64,000 bases of DNA from Phycisphaerae bacterium (GTDB taxonomy: Bacteria; Planctomycetota; Phycisphaerae; UBA1845; Fen-1342): NCBI GenBank assembly GCA_028279405.1, contig JANQNU010000035.1:92042-156041 (forward strand), written 5' to 3'. Numbering within the stretch: the stretch's first letter is position 1; every line of letters begins with the position of its first letter. This document shows positions 16,703 through 24,725 of this stretch, in pieces. The translations under genes were made by a program, and so were the position numbers. The notes beneath the pieces are model-generated. The model made no database searches. It had not been told where the DNA came from and saw nothing but the letters and a program-made list of their open reading frames with translations.

Positions 16703-17701
16703 ATGAACCGAAAGCATCTTGCCTTCACATTGATCGAGTTACTTGTCGTGGTCGCGATCATCGCCTTGTTGATCGCGATTCTGGTCCCGACCCTCAACGG
16801 CGCGCGTGAACAGGCCAAGAAGGTCGTCTGTCTCGCCAATCTAAGCAACATCGGTAAAGCGCTCGCTCAGTACTCCTCCGAAGACGACAAAGAGCACGCC
16901 TTTCCGGTCTCGCAGTCGATCATTGACACAGGCCTGTCAGGCAACGCGCAACTCTTCGTTTCGTGGTTCGCGTGGGGCGGGCGCAATGGTCAGGTTCCGT
17001 TTCAGTTTACCAGTTTCAGTGGGATTCTGATCGACGACACCACGATCTGGGCGGCCCGTCACCGTCCGCTCAATCGTTACATCTACGGGGCCTACACCGA
17101 AGAGGAGGCGAACGAGATGCCGGCCTTCGAGTGTCCGTCCGATTCCGGCTATCCCAAACAGATCGGTGGCGGCCCAAGCTCGATCATCGATGACGCGCCG
17201 CAAGCCATGCGCGGTATTCCCCAGTACGACTCGGTCGGCAACAGCTACCGGGGTAGCTTCATCAGTCGTGGTGGGCAGGGGCAAATGTTCACGGTCGGCG
17301 CGCTGGGGCACCGTTTGTCGACGCTGACGAACATTGGCGAGTTGATGGTGGCGGGCGAACCGCTGTTTTTCAACATGCTCGGAACCAATGGCCAGATCAC
17401 CAGCGGCGACCTGACGCTGGTGGAGATGGTGGGGTGGCACAAGCGACTGATGACCGATAACTTGCTTTTTGGTGATGGATCAGCGCGCTCGACGCAGGCG
17501 GTTCAGGAAGCGCCGGCACCGGCTGCGGATTATCCGGACATTGATCCAAGTGCGATCAGCTTCCTTGTCCGTGGGCCGGGATGGCGCTTGGATTGCTACC
17601 CGACGCCGGGCGCGGTCGTTCGCGGAGGAAACGACGTGAGCTGGCTGAACCTGGACGCCGGCAAATGGCCCTTGCGCAGCTACCAGAACCTGATGAGATA
17701 G
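16703..17701 (+). CDS. Prepilin-type N-terminal cleavage/methylation protein (copy 1)
   Basis: 332 residues. A short basic leader (MNRKHLA) is followed by FTLIELLVVVAIIALL, a type IV pilin/pseudopilin helix. Ala precedes Phe where Gly is usual. The long globular C-terminal domain (about 50-332) has H-X9-DG-like elements (MVGWHKRLMTDNLLFGDGSARSTQAV) common in planctomycete pilin-like proteins. Substrate of a prepilin peptidase; role probably in a type II/IV-like secretion or surface assembly. First of three tandem paralogues and the most diverged at its C-terminus. Confidence 0.88.
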   Translation: MNRKHLAFTLIELLVVVAIIALLIAILVPTLNGAREQAKKVVCLANLSNIGKALAQYSSEDDKEHAFPVSQSIIDTGLSGNAQLFVSWFAWGGRNGQVPFQFTSFSGILIDDTTIWAARHRPLNRYIYGAYTEEEANEMPAFECPSDSGYPKQIGGGPSSIIDDAPQAMRGIPQYDSVGNSYRGSFISRGGQGQMFTVGALGHRLSTLTNIGELMVAGEPLFFNMLGTNGQITSGDLTLVEMVGWHKRLMTDNLLFGDGSARSTQAVQEAPAPAADYPDIDPSAISFLVRGPGWRLDCYPTPGAVVRGGNDVSWLNLDAGKWPLRSYQNLMR

Positions 17702-17737
17702 CAGCCGAACACATGTTTTGAATGAAGGGGGTGCCGG

Positions 17738-17767
17738 TTGTGTCGACAGGGCGCGACCGGCTATAAT
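17738..17767 (+). promoter_or_regulatory. Promoter candidate with long leader for prepilin-like copy 2
   Basis: TATAAT (17762-17767, consensus) with TTGTGT (17738-17743), 18-bp spacer. Predicted start near 17774 would give a leader of about 315 nt. That leader contains two small perfect hairpins: CCGCC-GCTA-GGCGG (near 17861) and TCCCGC-TCGACG-GCGGGA (near 17892). No gene is seen between 17702 and 18089. Confidence 0.55.
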
Positions 17768-18076
17768 CGCGCTGCGCCCTGGTTGAAGGGCGTGGCGTGT
17801 CACATCGCCTTTGCAGGATCTTGCTTTCTTTCGGAAACGCTCCCGAAGCCGGTTGGGCCGCCGCTAGGCGGTGATCGGTGGATTTTGGCGGTCCCGCTCG
17901 ACGGCGGGAATTGAAATCCAGGCTGGATTGTTGTATTACTTGCCGTCTTCACCTCGTGGCACGGTCCTTGGTAAGACGGCCTCAACCACGTCGGTCGGCC
18001 GGAGATTGCTCGTATTCGTGGCGTGGACACTGGGAGAGTGCCGTTGGCGCTCCTGGGCCCGGGAGTTTCCCCAAAC

Positions 18077-18172
18077 CGCGGAGTAGGTCATGAACCGAGA
18101 ACGAAGTGCGTTTACGCTTATTGAGTTGCTGGTCGTGGTGGCGATTATTGCGCTGCTGATCGCGATTCTGGT
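18077..18172 (+). repeat. 96-bp near-identical repeat, copy in prepilin-like gene 2
   Basis: Spans the Shine-Dalgarno, start codon and helix-coding region. It matches 19302-19397 at 95 of 96 positions by eye, far more than the rest of the genes. Confidence 0.8.
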
Positions 18173-19130
18173 GCCGACGTTGAATGGTGCCCGCGAGCAG
18201 GCGAAGAAGGTTGTCTGCTTGGCCAACTTGAGCAACCTCGGAAAGAGCTTCGCTCAATACTCGGCCGAGGATGACAAGGAGCACGCGGTTCCGGTGTCGC
18301 GGAGTATTCGGAATCTGACCCTCTCGCGCCTCGAGCAGCTGTTCGTGTCGTGGTTTGCGTGGGGGGGGCGCAACGGGCAGGTACCGTTCCAGATGACTTC
18401 GTTTAGTGGGCTGCTGATCGACGATGACACGATCTGGTCCGCCCGGCATCGCCCGCTGAACCGCTACATTTACGGTACCTACAACGACGACGAAGCCAAC
18501 GACATGCCGGCGTTCGCGTGCCCTTCCGATACGGGCTATCCGAAGATCGTCGGCGGTGCGACGCCGATTGTTGACGATTCGCCGGACACGATGCGCGGTG
18601 TTCCCCTCTACGATTCGGTTGGCAACAGCTATCGCGGCAGCTTCATTAGCACTGGCAGCTCGGGGTTTATGTTCACCATGGGGGCGCTGGGACACCGGTT
18701 GTCGACGCTCCAGAACGCGGCGGAATTGATGGTGGTCGGTGAGCCGCTGTTCTTCAACATGCTCGGAACCAACGGGCAGTTGAGCAACGACGATCGTGAA
18801 CTCGTCGAGATGGTCGGTTGGCACAAGCGTGTAATGACCGATAACTTGCTTTTCGCAGATGGTTCGGCACGCTCGACGCAGGCTGTGCAGGACGTTTTGG
18901 CGCAGGCAGCCGACTATCCGGATGTCGATCCGACTCGGCTCTTCTGGTTTGTGCGCGGTCCGGGCTGGCGTCTGGACTGCTATCCGACGCCGGGTGCGCT
19001 GGTTCGCGGGGGCGCCGCCGGGGTGACGCAAATGCAGGGTGCTGCAGACAAGTGGCCCAAGCGTAACTTCCAGAACCTGATGCGCGGGCCGGGCAATAGT
19101 CTTTCGCGGACCGGGCATCGCGGGCGCTAG
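18090..19130 (+). CDS. Prepilin-type N-terminal cleavage/methylation protein (copy 2)
   Basis: 346 residues. Leader MNRERSA, then FTLIELLVVVAIIALL and a globular domain ending in GPGNSLSRTGHRGR, a tail shared only with copy 3. The domain includes a WFAWGGRNGQVPFQ segment, CPSDTGYPK, NSYRGSFISTG and MVGWHKRVMTDNLLFADG, conserved in all three copies. Preceded by a consensus -10 box and a 315-nt leader. Probably a pseudopilin-like surface or secretion component; three paralogues may form hetero-oligomers. Confidence 0.88.
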   Translation: MNRERSAFTLIELLVVVAIIALLIAILVPTLNGAREQAKKVVCLANLSNLGKSFAQYSAEDDKEHAVPVSRSIRNLTLSRLEQLFVSWFAWGGRNGQVPFQMTSFSGLLIDDDTIWSARHRPLNRYIYGTYNDDEANDMPAFACPSDTGYPKIVGGATPIVDDSPDTMRGVPLYDSVGNSYRGSFISTGSSGFMFTMGALGHRLSTLQNAAELMVVGEPLFFNMLGTNGQLSNDDRELVEMVGWHKRVMTDNLLFADGSARSTQAVQDVLAQAADYPDVDPTRLFWFVRGPGWRLDCYPTPGALVRGGAAGVTQMQGAADKWPKRNFQNLMRGPGNSLSRTGHRGR

Positions 19131-19192
19131 CGCTCGGCTGCTTGCGACGGTGTGGAATGCGGTCGTCGCGGCGGCAGCTTGACATTGACTAT

Positions 19193-19206
19193 TGACCGAT
19201 AGGTCA
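19193..19206 (+). promoter_or_regulatory. TTGAC repeats and TGACC-GATA-GGTCA palindrome before prepilin-like copy 3
   Basis: TTGACATTGAC at 19179-19189 precedes a perfect 5-bp inverted repeat TGACC (19193-19197) / GGTCA (19202-19206). TTGACA at 19179 is a consensus -35, but no good -10 lies at 16-18 bp. The palindrome would overlap the core promoter and could be a repressor or activator site. The gap 19131-19314 holds nothing else evident. Confidence 0.35.
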
Positions 19207-19301
19207 GAATTGAATCCCACGTCGCTGCCATTATTTCGTGGAGGCGGCGTGGATATTGGATGAACGCTTCTGGCGTTCCTGTACCGGGAGAATCCCCTAA
19301 A

Positions 19302-19397
19302 CGCGGAGTAGGTCATGAACCGAGAACGGAGTGCGTTTACGCTTATTGAGTTGCTGGTCGTGGTGGCGATTATTGCGCTGCTGATCGCGATTCTGGT
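19302..19397 (+). repeat. 96-bp near-identical repeat, copy in prepilin-like gene 3
   Basis: Partner of 18077-18172 (one mismatch seen). Directly downstream, gene 3 becomes closer to gene 1 in codon choice, pointing to a conversion boundary near 19397. Confidence 0.8.
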
Positions 19398-20355
19398 CCC
19401 GACCCTCAACGGTGCGCGCGAGCAAGCCAAGAAGGTCGTCTGCCTCGCCAACCTGAGCAACATGGGTAAGGCGTTCGCTCAGTACTCCTCCGAAGACGAC
19501 AAGGAGCACGCGGTTCCGGTTTCCCGGAGCATTCGCAACCTGACCTTGTCGAATCTCGAGCAGTTGTACGTGTCGTGGTTCGCATGGGGCGGGCGAAATG
19601 GCCAGGTGCCGTTCCAGATGACGGCTTTCAGTGGATTGCTGATCGACGACGATACCATCTGGTCTGCGCGGCATCGTCCTTTGAACCGGTACATCTACGG
19701 TTCTTACAACGAAGAAGAGGCCAACGACATGCCGGCGTTCCAATGTCCGTCGGATTCGGGTTATCCGAAGATCGTTGGCGGGTCCACGCCGGTCGTGGAT
19801 GATGCGCCCGTTGCGATGCGCGGCATCCCGATGTACGACGCGGTGGGCAACAGCTATCGTGGCAGCTTCATCAGCACCGGTGGCCAGGGTTTCATGTTCA
19901 CGGTTGGTGCGCTCGGCCATCGGCTGTCGACGCTTCAGAACACTGGCGAGCTGGTCGTGGTTGGTGAACCGCTGTTCTTCAACATGCTTGGCACGAACGG
20001 TCAGCTGACGGCAACGGATACGCCGCTGGTCGAGATGGTCGGCTGGCACAAGCGTGTGATGACCGACAACCTGTTGTTCGCGGACGGTTCCGCTCGTTCG
20101 ACCCAGGCGGTCGAGGACGTCATCGCGCAGCCCGCTGATTATCCGGATGTTGATACGACGGCGATCGGGTTCTTCCGGCGGGGTCCGGGCTGGCGGTTGG
20201 AGTGCTATCCGACGCCGGGCGCGATCGTGCGTGGCGGCGCCAACACGGTCAACTCCCTGCCTTGGGATGCGGACAAGTGGCCGAAGCGCAATTTCCAGAA
20301 CATCATGAATGGGCCGGGTAACAGCCTTTCCCGGACAGGGCACGCGGGCCGCTAG
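19315..20355 (+). CDS. Prepilin-type N-terminal cleavage/methylation protein (copy 3)
   Basis: 346 residues, closest to copy 2 in length and C-terminal tail (GPGNSLSRTGHAGR). Pseudopilin helix FTLIELLVVVAIIALL after MNRERSA. The DNA is a mosaic: start region like copy 2, next hundred bases like copy 1 (CCCGACCCTCAACGG), remainder its own. Last gene of the tandem set, followed by a strong hairpin. Function as for the other copies. Confidence 0.88.
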   Translation: MNRERSAFTLIELLVVVAIIALLIAILVPTLNGAREQAKKVVCLANLSNMGKAFAQYSSEDDKEHAVPVSRSIRNLTLSNLEQLYVSWFAWGGRNGQVPFQMTAFSGLLIDDDTIWSARHRPLNRYIYGSYNEEEANDMPAFQCPSDSGYPKIVGGSTPVVDDAPVAMRGIPMYDAVGNSYRGSFISTGGQGFMFTVGALGHRLSTLQNTGELVVVGEPLFFNMLGTNGQLTATDTPLVEMVGWHKRVMTDNLLFADGSARSTQAVEDVIAQPADYPDVDTTAIGFFRRGPGWRLECYPTPGAIVRGGANTVNSLPWDADKWPKRNFQNIMNGPGNSLSRTGHAGR

Positions 20356-20384
20356 GCTGCACGACCCATTGGGACGCAATAATG

Positions 20385-20415
20385 ACGGCCGGTTTGCTCA
20401 CTGCAAGCCGGCCGT
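20385..20415. terminator. Bidirectional hairpin between prepilin-like copy 3 and recombinase gene
   Basis: ACGGCCGG (20385-20392) pairs perfectly with CCGGCCGT (20408-20415), extended inward by TTTGC/GCAAG with one G-U pair and a TCACT loop. It sits between convergent genes. T runs on either side are weak, so it may act as a structural or Rho-assisted terminator. Confidence 0.6.
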
Positions 20416-20457
20416 TCGCTATTCTATCCCGTTGCCCATCGAGGGCTTTGGCGATTG

Positions 20458-21411
20458 TCAGGCCCGCGGGTGGGCTTCGTCGTATTCTTCCTTGACCGTT
20501 TCGCCGGACAGGTGCGTGTAGATTTGCGTGGTTGAGAGGCTCTGATGACCAAGCATCTCCTGCACGCTGCGTAGGTCGGCACCCTTGCGCAGCATGTGGG
20601 TTGCGAAGCTGTGTCGCAGGGTGTGCGGGCTGACGGAGAGGTCCAGGCCCGCCTCGAGGAGGTACTTGTCGAGCTTTCGGCGAACGCTACGTGTGCTGAG
20701 TCGCTGGCCGTGCTTGTTGATGAACAAGGCGTCGGCGTCGAACGAGGTGCTGCGGGTATCGTTCCGGCGCAGGTCGAGGAAGTGCAGGATTGCCTGCACG
20801 GCGCCGGGGCCCAGCGGGATGACGCGCTGTTTCTTGCCCTTGCCGCGGACGTGTACGACGCTGTTGCCCAGGTCGACGTCGGCGATATTCAGCGCGACAA
20901 GCTCGCTGACCCGCATTCCCGTCGAGTAGAGCACCTCGAGCATCGCCCGGTCGCGTGCGCCGAGCAGCGTCGTGGTGTCCGGGTTCGACAGAAGCCGATC
21001 GATCTGCTCGATTTCGAGGCACTTCGGCAGGCGCTTGTCCTGCTTGGGTGTCCGGATCGATGAGACCGGATTGCTCGCGATATAGTTGCGCTTGACGAGG
21101 AACTTGTAGAAGCTGCGCAGCGTCGCCAGCTTGCGGGCGATGGTGCTCTTGCAGTAGTTCTTGTCGCGCAGTTCGGACATGAAGAGTCGCACGATATCCG
21201 TGTCGACTGTCATGAGTTTGCGATTGACTTGCTCGCCGGTCAGCTCGTTGCTGCCGTTGGCGCCCTGGCTTTCCTGCGCGGCGCGCTTCGACAGAAAGCT
21301 GCAGAACTGCTGCAGATCGGCGGCATAGCACTTCGAGGTATGAGGCGAGAAGTGCCGCTCGGCCTGCAGATAGTTCATGAACTGCTGAATCAGGCTCGCT
21401 TGTTCGCTCAT
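20458..21411 (-). CDS. Tyrosine recombinase, XerC/XerD type
   Basis: 317 residues. N-terminal SAM-like DNA-binding domain (LIQQFMNYLQAERHFSPHTSKCYAADL...) and catalytic domain with Arg in STGMRVSELVAL, Lys in VRGKGKKQRVIPL, HTLRHSFATHML, LGHQSLSTTQIYTH and the nucleophile Tyr. All catalytic residues are present. Acts in chromosome dimer resolution with a partner at dif, or in element integration; its housekeeping-type length and lack of phage neighbours favour Xer. A loop around residues 60-80 is somewhat long. ATG 21411 (MSEQASL) chosen over the in-frame upstream codon at 21465. Confidence 0.9.
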   Translation of the reverse strand: MSEQASLIQQFMNYLQAERHFSPHTSKCYAADLQQFCSFLSKRAAQESQGANGSNELTGEQVNRKLMTVDTDIVRLFMSELRDKNYCKSTIARKLATLRSFYKFLVKRNYIASNPVSSIRTPKQDKRLPKCLEIEQIDRLLSNPDTTTLLGARDRAMLEVLYSTGMRVSELVALNIADVDLGNSVVHVRGKGKKQRVIPLGPGAVQAILHFLDLRRNDTRSTSFDADALFINKHGQRLSTRSVRRKLDKYLLEAGLDLSVSPHTLRHSFATHMLRKGADLRSVQEMLGHQSLSTTQIYTHLSGETVKEEYDEAHPRA

Positions 21412-21478
21412 GACTGGCTCACTCAGCTGCACCGACGAATTGCCGGGATCATCGACGTTCCACATAATGCCCTACTCT

Positions 21479-21685
21479 TTACCCGACCGGATCGAGGTTC
21501 TGTTCCAACTGCTGTCCAAGCTGATAACTCATGACAGCGGCGTCGAACCAGTCGAACTCGCTGTCGGGATCGCTCGCAAGCCGAACAAAATCGGCTAGCA
21601 ACTCCGGTTCGCGTCCCGCGACATACCGAAACAGGAACCGGTGCTGTCCCTTGACCAGATTGAGCGTCCGGTGCTCTGCATTCAT
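21479..21685 (-). CDS. Small conserved-looking protein, unknown function
   Basis: 68 residues, soluble, Leu/Phe-rich with many acidic and basic residues (LVKGQHRFLFRYVAGREPELL, FDWFDAAVMSYQLGQQL). Its ATG overlaps the stop of the upstream lipoprotein gene (ATGA), good evidence that it is translated. It lies 67 bp before the Xer-type recombinase gene on the same strand. I do not recognise it. Confidence 0.6.
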   Translation of the reverse strand: MNAEHRTLNLVKGQHRFLFRYVAGREPELLADFVRLASDPDSEFDWFDAAVMSYQLGQQLEQNLDPVG

Positions 21686-22416
21686 GAACGCTGGTCTCCC
21701 ATCGCTGCGCCCTGCGAATCCTGCACTTGTAGGATCGACCGAATAAGCGACCAGGCACAATAACGGACGTACAGTTCCTGCGACTTTGTGAACTTTTTGT
21801 ACCCGTAGGGGCTTTCGTGGCCCGGATGCTGCTTGGCGTAGAGCTGGATTTCCTGCAGAACGTCTTTGTCGGACGCGCGAAAAACGCGCTGAATCTGCAC
21901 CTGGGGCCGGCTGGCGTCGGTCGCGAGCGTTGCTTGCGGCTCGCCCGCGGCACGGGAAGCGGCGACCGGATCGAGCCCGCGGCGTTCCGCGAGACTGTTG
22001 CGGCCGTACCATTGCATGACCATTCCGACGACAGGCGGGTCGTACGGGTTGTATTCCGTGATGGCGGTGACGACCGTCGCATCTGCGCCAAACTCCTGGG
22101 CGAGCTCCAACGCTGCCGCCGGGGACTCGACCCACAACGTTCCTTTCCGCGCAAGCGCGGCCAGGACAAGATTGACCGGAATCGTCGTGACATTTTCAAA
22201 CGAGAGGAATTCCGAGGCGATCGCGTCGGTGATTCGGAGCGGGTCCAGATCTTCCGTCCCGCTCAGATTCAAGGCCGGCGCGACGACGATCACCACCGGT
22301 TCCGTTGGTCGCTGGACTTCCTGTTTTTTCGGTCGGTTCGCGCATCCGCTCTGGAACAACAAGCTGCCGAAAGCGGTAACGCATGCGGCCGCAACCCATC
22401 CGGACGAACGCCCCAC
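21682..22416 (-). CDS. Lipoprotein, unknown function
   Basis: With GTG 22416 as start the product has 244 residues and a compact lipoprotein signal: basic start, hydrophobic VAAACVTAFGSLLF, Cys25 in QSGC. An ATG at 22518 in the same frame would place 58 residues before the Cys, which is unlikely. The mature part has an alpha/beta layout (VVIVVAPALNLSG, ADATVVTAITEYNPYDPPVVGM) reminiscent of secreted proteins related to TolB N-terminal/LpoB-like domains. Adjacent to a TolB-like propeller lipoprotein, so an envelope role is plausible. Confidence 0.68.
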   Translation of the reverse strand: MGRSSGWVAAACVTAFGSLLFQSGCANRPKKQEVQRPTEPVVIVVAPALNLSGTEDLDPLRITDAIASEFLSFENVTTIPVNLVLAALARKGTLWVESPAAALELAQEFGADATVVTAITEYNPYDPPVVGMVMQWYGRNSLAERRGLDPVAASRAAGEPQATLATDASRPQVQIQRVFRASDKDVLQEIQLYAKQHPGHESPYGYKKFTKSQELYVRYCAWSLIRSILQVQDSQGAAMGDQRS

Positions 22417-22557
22417 CCAGGTTCGATAACATCCTGATCTCTCCGTCGCCCGGCAACGAATTCTAGGACCATTCCTCGCATATGGCAAAGCGGGGCTGGG
22501 TGGTCGTCGGGAATTCATCAGATTTGTTCCGCTTTCGGATCTGCTGTAAGTATCTAT

Positions 22558-23694
22558 TTATTCCGTATTTGCGGCACTGCTGGCCGTATCGCCGATCCCC
22601 ATGTCGCCCGCGACGGGTACGCCGGGGGAAAGAGACCAGATGTTCTCGAGCGTTCCTTGCTTGCCGACGAAGTACACGCGACCGTCAGCGCCCCAGGTTG
22701 GGTTGAATGCCGCGGCGCCGCCGTTGGTGAGTTTCCAGCGCGTTCCGGACTCGTACTCCACCACCCACAGATCGGCGATCAGGCCCGCCGAGCTTCCGGG
22801 GTGGACCACAGTCGATCGGTTGTTGACCGCGGAGTAGACCAGGAAGGTTCCGTCGGGGGACCACGCCGGCGAAATGCAAGCGGCAGCTTCGCTGTAGGCG
22901 ATCTCGGTTGGATGACGCGCCTCGCCTTCGATCAGATCGATGGTCCAGATACTGAACCACCGACTGCCGCGCTGCCGAGCGCGTTGGAACGCGATTCGGC
23001 TGCCGTCCGGCGACCAAGCCGGGAACATGCCGTGGGCAAGGAACTTTCGAATACCGGGCTGTTCGACATCGAGGGTCCAGATTTCCCAGCGGCGTTCACG
23101 TTTGCTCCACATCGTGTATGCCACCTGGCGCCCGTCGGGTGACCAGCTGGGCGCCAGTTCATCCGACACCGACTGCGTCAATTGCGTGAGGTCGGTCCCG
23201 TTTCGGCGGACCATCCAGATGTCCCAGTTGCCGCCGCGGTTGGACGCGAAGACGACTCGGCCTCCGTCCGGGCTGAATTTCGGCTGAATGTCGGCGGCTG
23301 GATCGTGCGTGAGTTGGGTCATGGCGCTGCCGCGCGGGCTCTTGATATAGACGTCTGGGTTAGGAGCGTGCCGGGTCGAGGCGAACGCGAGCCAGCGCCC
23401 GCTGGGGTCCATGTGTGGGTCGTAGTCCTCCCCTTCGCTGGTGAAGGAGTGCTGGTCCTGGTTGACGACGAGCTGGTTGTCGAAGGGCACCTGGCGGGCG
23501 GGTAGATCGCCGAACAGTCGCAGCCCTTCCGGAAGTTCACCCGCGGGATTGATTGGATCGTCCGGCACCGGCGCTGGCGTCGGCGGGGCTTGCGAGACGA
23601 TTACCGGCCGCTGCTGCATCGGGAGCACGCCGCACCCGCACAGCGGTGCCATTAGCGCACCGACGGTCATCCAAGAGATGCAAATGCTGCGCAT
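22558..23694 (-). CDS. TolB-like beta-propeller lipoprotein (PD40 repeats)
   Basis: 378 residues. Signal peptide with lipobox PLCGC (Cys21). From about residue 90 come repeats of the PD40/TolB type: YDPHMDPSGRWLAFAS, DIQPKFSPDGGRVVFAS, LAPSWSPDGRQVAYT, MFPAWSPDGSRIAFQ, ISPAWSPDGTFLVYS and FNPTWGADGRVYFVG. That is about six blades. It is likely periplasmic, in envelope integrity or protein interaction. Precedes the lipoprotein gene on the same strand with a 39- to 140-bp gap. Confidence 0.85.
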   Translation of the reverse strand: MRSICISWMTVGALMAPLCGCGVLPMQQRPVIVSQAPPTPAPVPDDPINPAGELPEGLRLFGDLPARQVPFDNQLVVNQDQHSFTSEGEDYDPHMDPSGRWLAFASTRHAPNPDVYIKSPRGSAMTQLTHDPAADIQPKFSPDGGRVVFASNRGGNWDIWMVRRNGTDLTQLTQSVSDELAPSWSPDGRQVAYTMWSKRERRWEIWTLDVEQPGIRKFLAHGMFPAWSPDGSRIAFQRARQRGSRWFSIWTIDLIEGEARHPTEIAYSEAAACISPAWSPDGTFLVYSAVNNRSTVVHPGSSAGLIADLWVVEYESGTRWKLTNGGAAAFNPTWGADGRVYFVGKQGTLENIWSLSPGVPVAGDMGIGDTASSAANTE

Positions 23695-23829
23695 GATCCG
23701 ACCTCACATGCCAGTACTGACGCCGCGAGCCCTTCAATGGGCGCTGCAGCGATGTGCGCCCACTCCCAGGGTGGCGCTTCAGGTGATATGGGTCGTATCG
23801 GATGATTATGAGTCCGGATTCTGTTGGCG

Positions 23830-23859
23830 TTGCACCGTGCGACGGTATCGCGATACAAT
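23830..23859 (+). promoter_or_regulatory. Promoter for PEP-CTERM gene
   Basis: TTGCAC (23830-23835), 18-bp spacer, TACAAT (23854-23859). Predicted start near 23866, about 80 nt before the GTG start. The 253-bp gap 23695-23947 is divergent and must also hold the start site of the minus-strand TolB-like gene. Confidence 0.5.
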
Positions 23860-23947
23860 ATCAGTACCAAACGTGGCGTGTGGGGGGTATGCCAATCCCG
23901 CAATTTACGCGCGGTCGGGCGAGGCCGACTAGCGGACGGAGGGTACG

Positions 23948-24541
23948 GTGAGTCGTATTTCAGGTTTTGTCTGGGGCGCGGTGTTGATTGGGGCCGCGTC
24001 GCCGCTCTATGCCGCGACCGTAATCGATTTCGATGATGGGCAGGATCAGACATCCGTTGGCGATCATTACGCGCCTGTCGGTGTTCGTTTCGAAAATGCC
24101 CAGTGGGATGACTTTGTTTCGCCCGGTGAGGACCTGGTCGGTGCCGGCGGGTTGAAGCTGATCGGCGATTTCAACTCCTTTCGACCGTCGGTCTCTTCTC
24201 CAATCGTCGCGATTTTCGCTGAACCGGTAAGTATGGTCGAAGTGCGCGGGCTGAACGTCGGTGTCGGCGGCGCGCGGATCGACGCGTTCGACGCCCCCAT
24301 TGGCGGAAACGCGATCGCTGCCGACGAGGCCTTCGGCGTCGGGCTCGGGCCGGCCAACCACCCGTTGCTTCAGGTCGAGTCCGCCGAGGGCATCTGGCGG
24401 GTCCATTTCTACCAGCCTGACTACACGATCGAGCCCAACGATGGAATCCTGTTCGACAACCTGACGTTTGTCAGCGTGCCGGAGCCGGCGGCGGGCGTGC
24501 TCGTCGTCGTGGGCGCAATGTTTGCGTTGCGTCGTCGCTAG
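23948..24541 (+). CDS. PEP-CTERM sorting-domain protein
   Basis: 197 residues. Signal peptide (about 1-22, cleavage after LYAA). A beta-rich domain follows (VIDFDDGQDQ, VGVRFENAQWDD, MVEVRGLNVGVGG, GIWRVHFYQPDY). The C-terminus has the tripartite PEP-CTERM tail: VPEP, hydrophobic AAGVLVVVGAMFAL, RRR. Such proteins are processed by an exosortase and exported to the surface. GTG 23948 has a GGAGGG Shine-Dalgarno at 23938-23943. No exosortase gene is in the window. Confidence 0.85.
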   Translation: MSRISGFVWGAVLIGAASPLYAATVIDFDDGQDQTSVGDHYAPVGVRFENAQWDDFVSPGEDLVGAGGLKLIGDFNSFRPSVSSPIVAIFAEPVSMVEVRGLNVGVGGARIDAFDAPIGGNAIAADEAFGVGLGPANHPLLQVESAEGIWRVHFYQPDYTIEPNDGILFDNLTFVSVPEPAAGVLVVVGAMFALRRR

Positions 24542-24725
24542 CGACCATCCCCTGCGGGGCCACGCTTGACGAGCCGAGCGAAGCGGACCGCGCTTCCTTC
24601 GAAGAGCGGCGCCTCGCGGACCGAAACCACTCATACCACGCACTCGCCGCCTCACTGGGCTACAATACGCGCTGACCGGAAACGAACAGCAACCATTACC
24701 GCTGCTAGAACGGAACCCTCTACCC

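Noticed and set aside
17982..20379. Two large minus-strand frames opposite the prepilin-like genes
   Set aside because: They mirror each other because the genes below them are paralogues; composition is Arg/His/Gln-rich with no motif.
20458..21411. Tyrosine recombinase as phage or island integrase
   Set aside because: Length and motifs fit housekeeping Xer; there are no phage genes, tRNA or flanking repeats.
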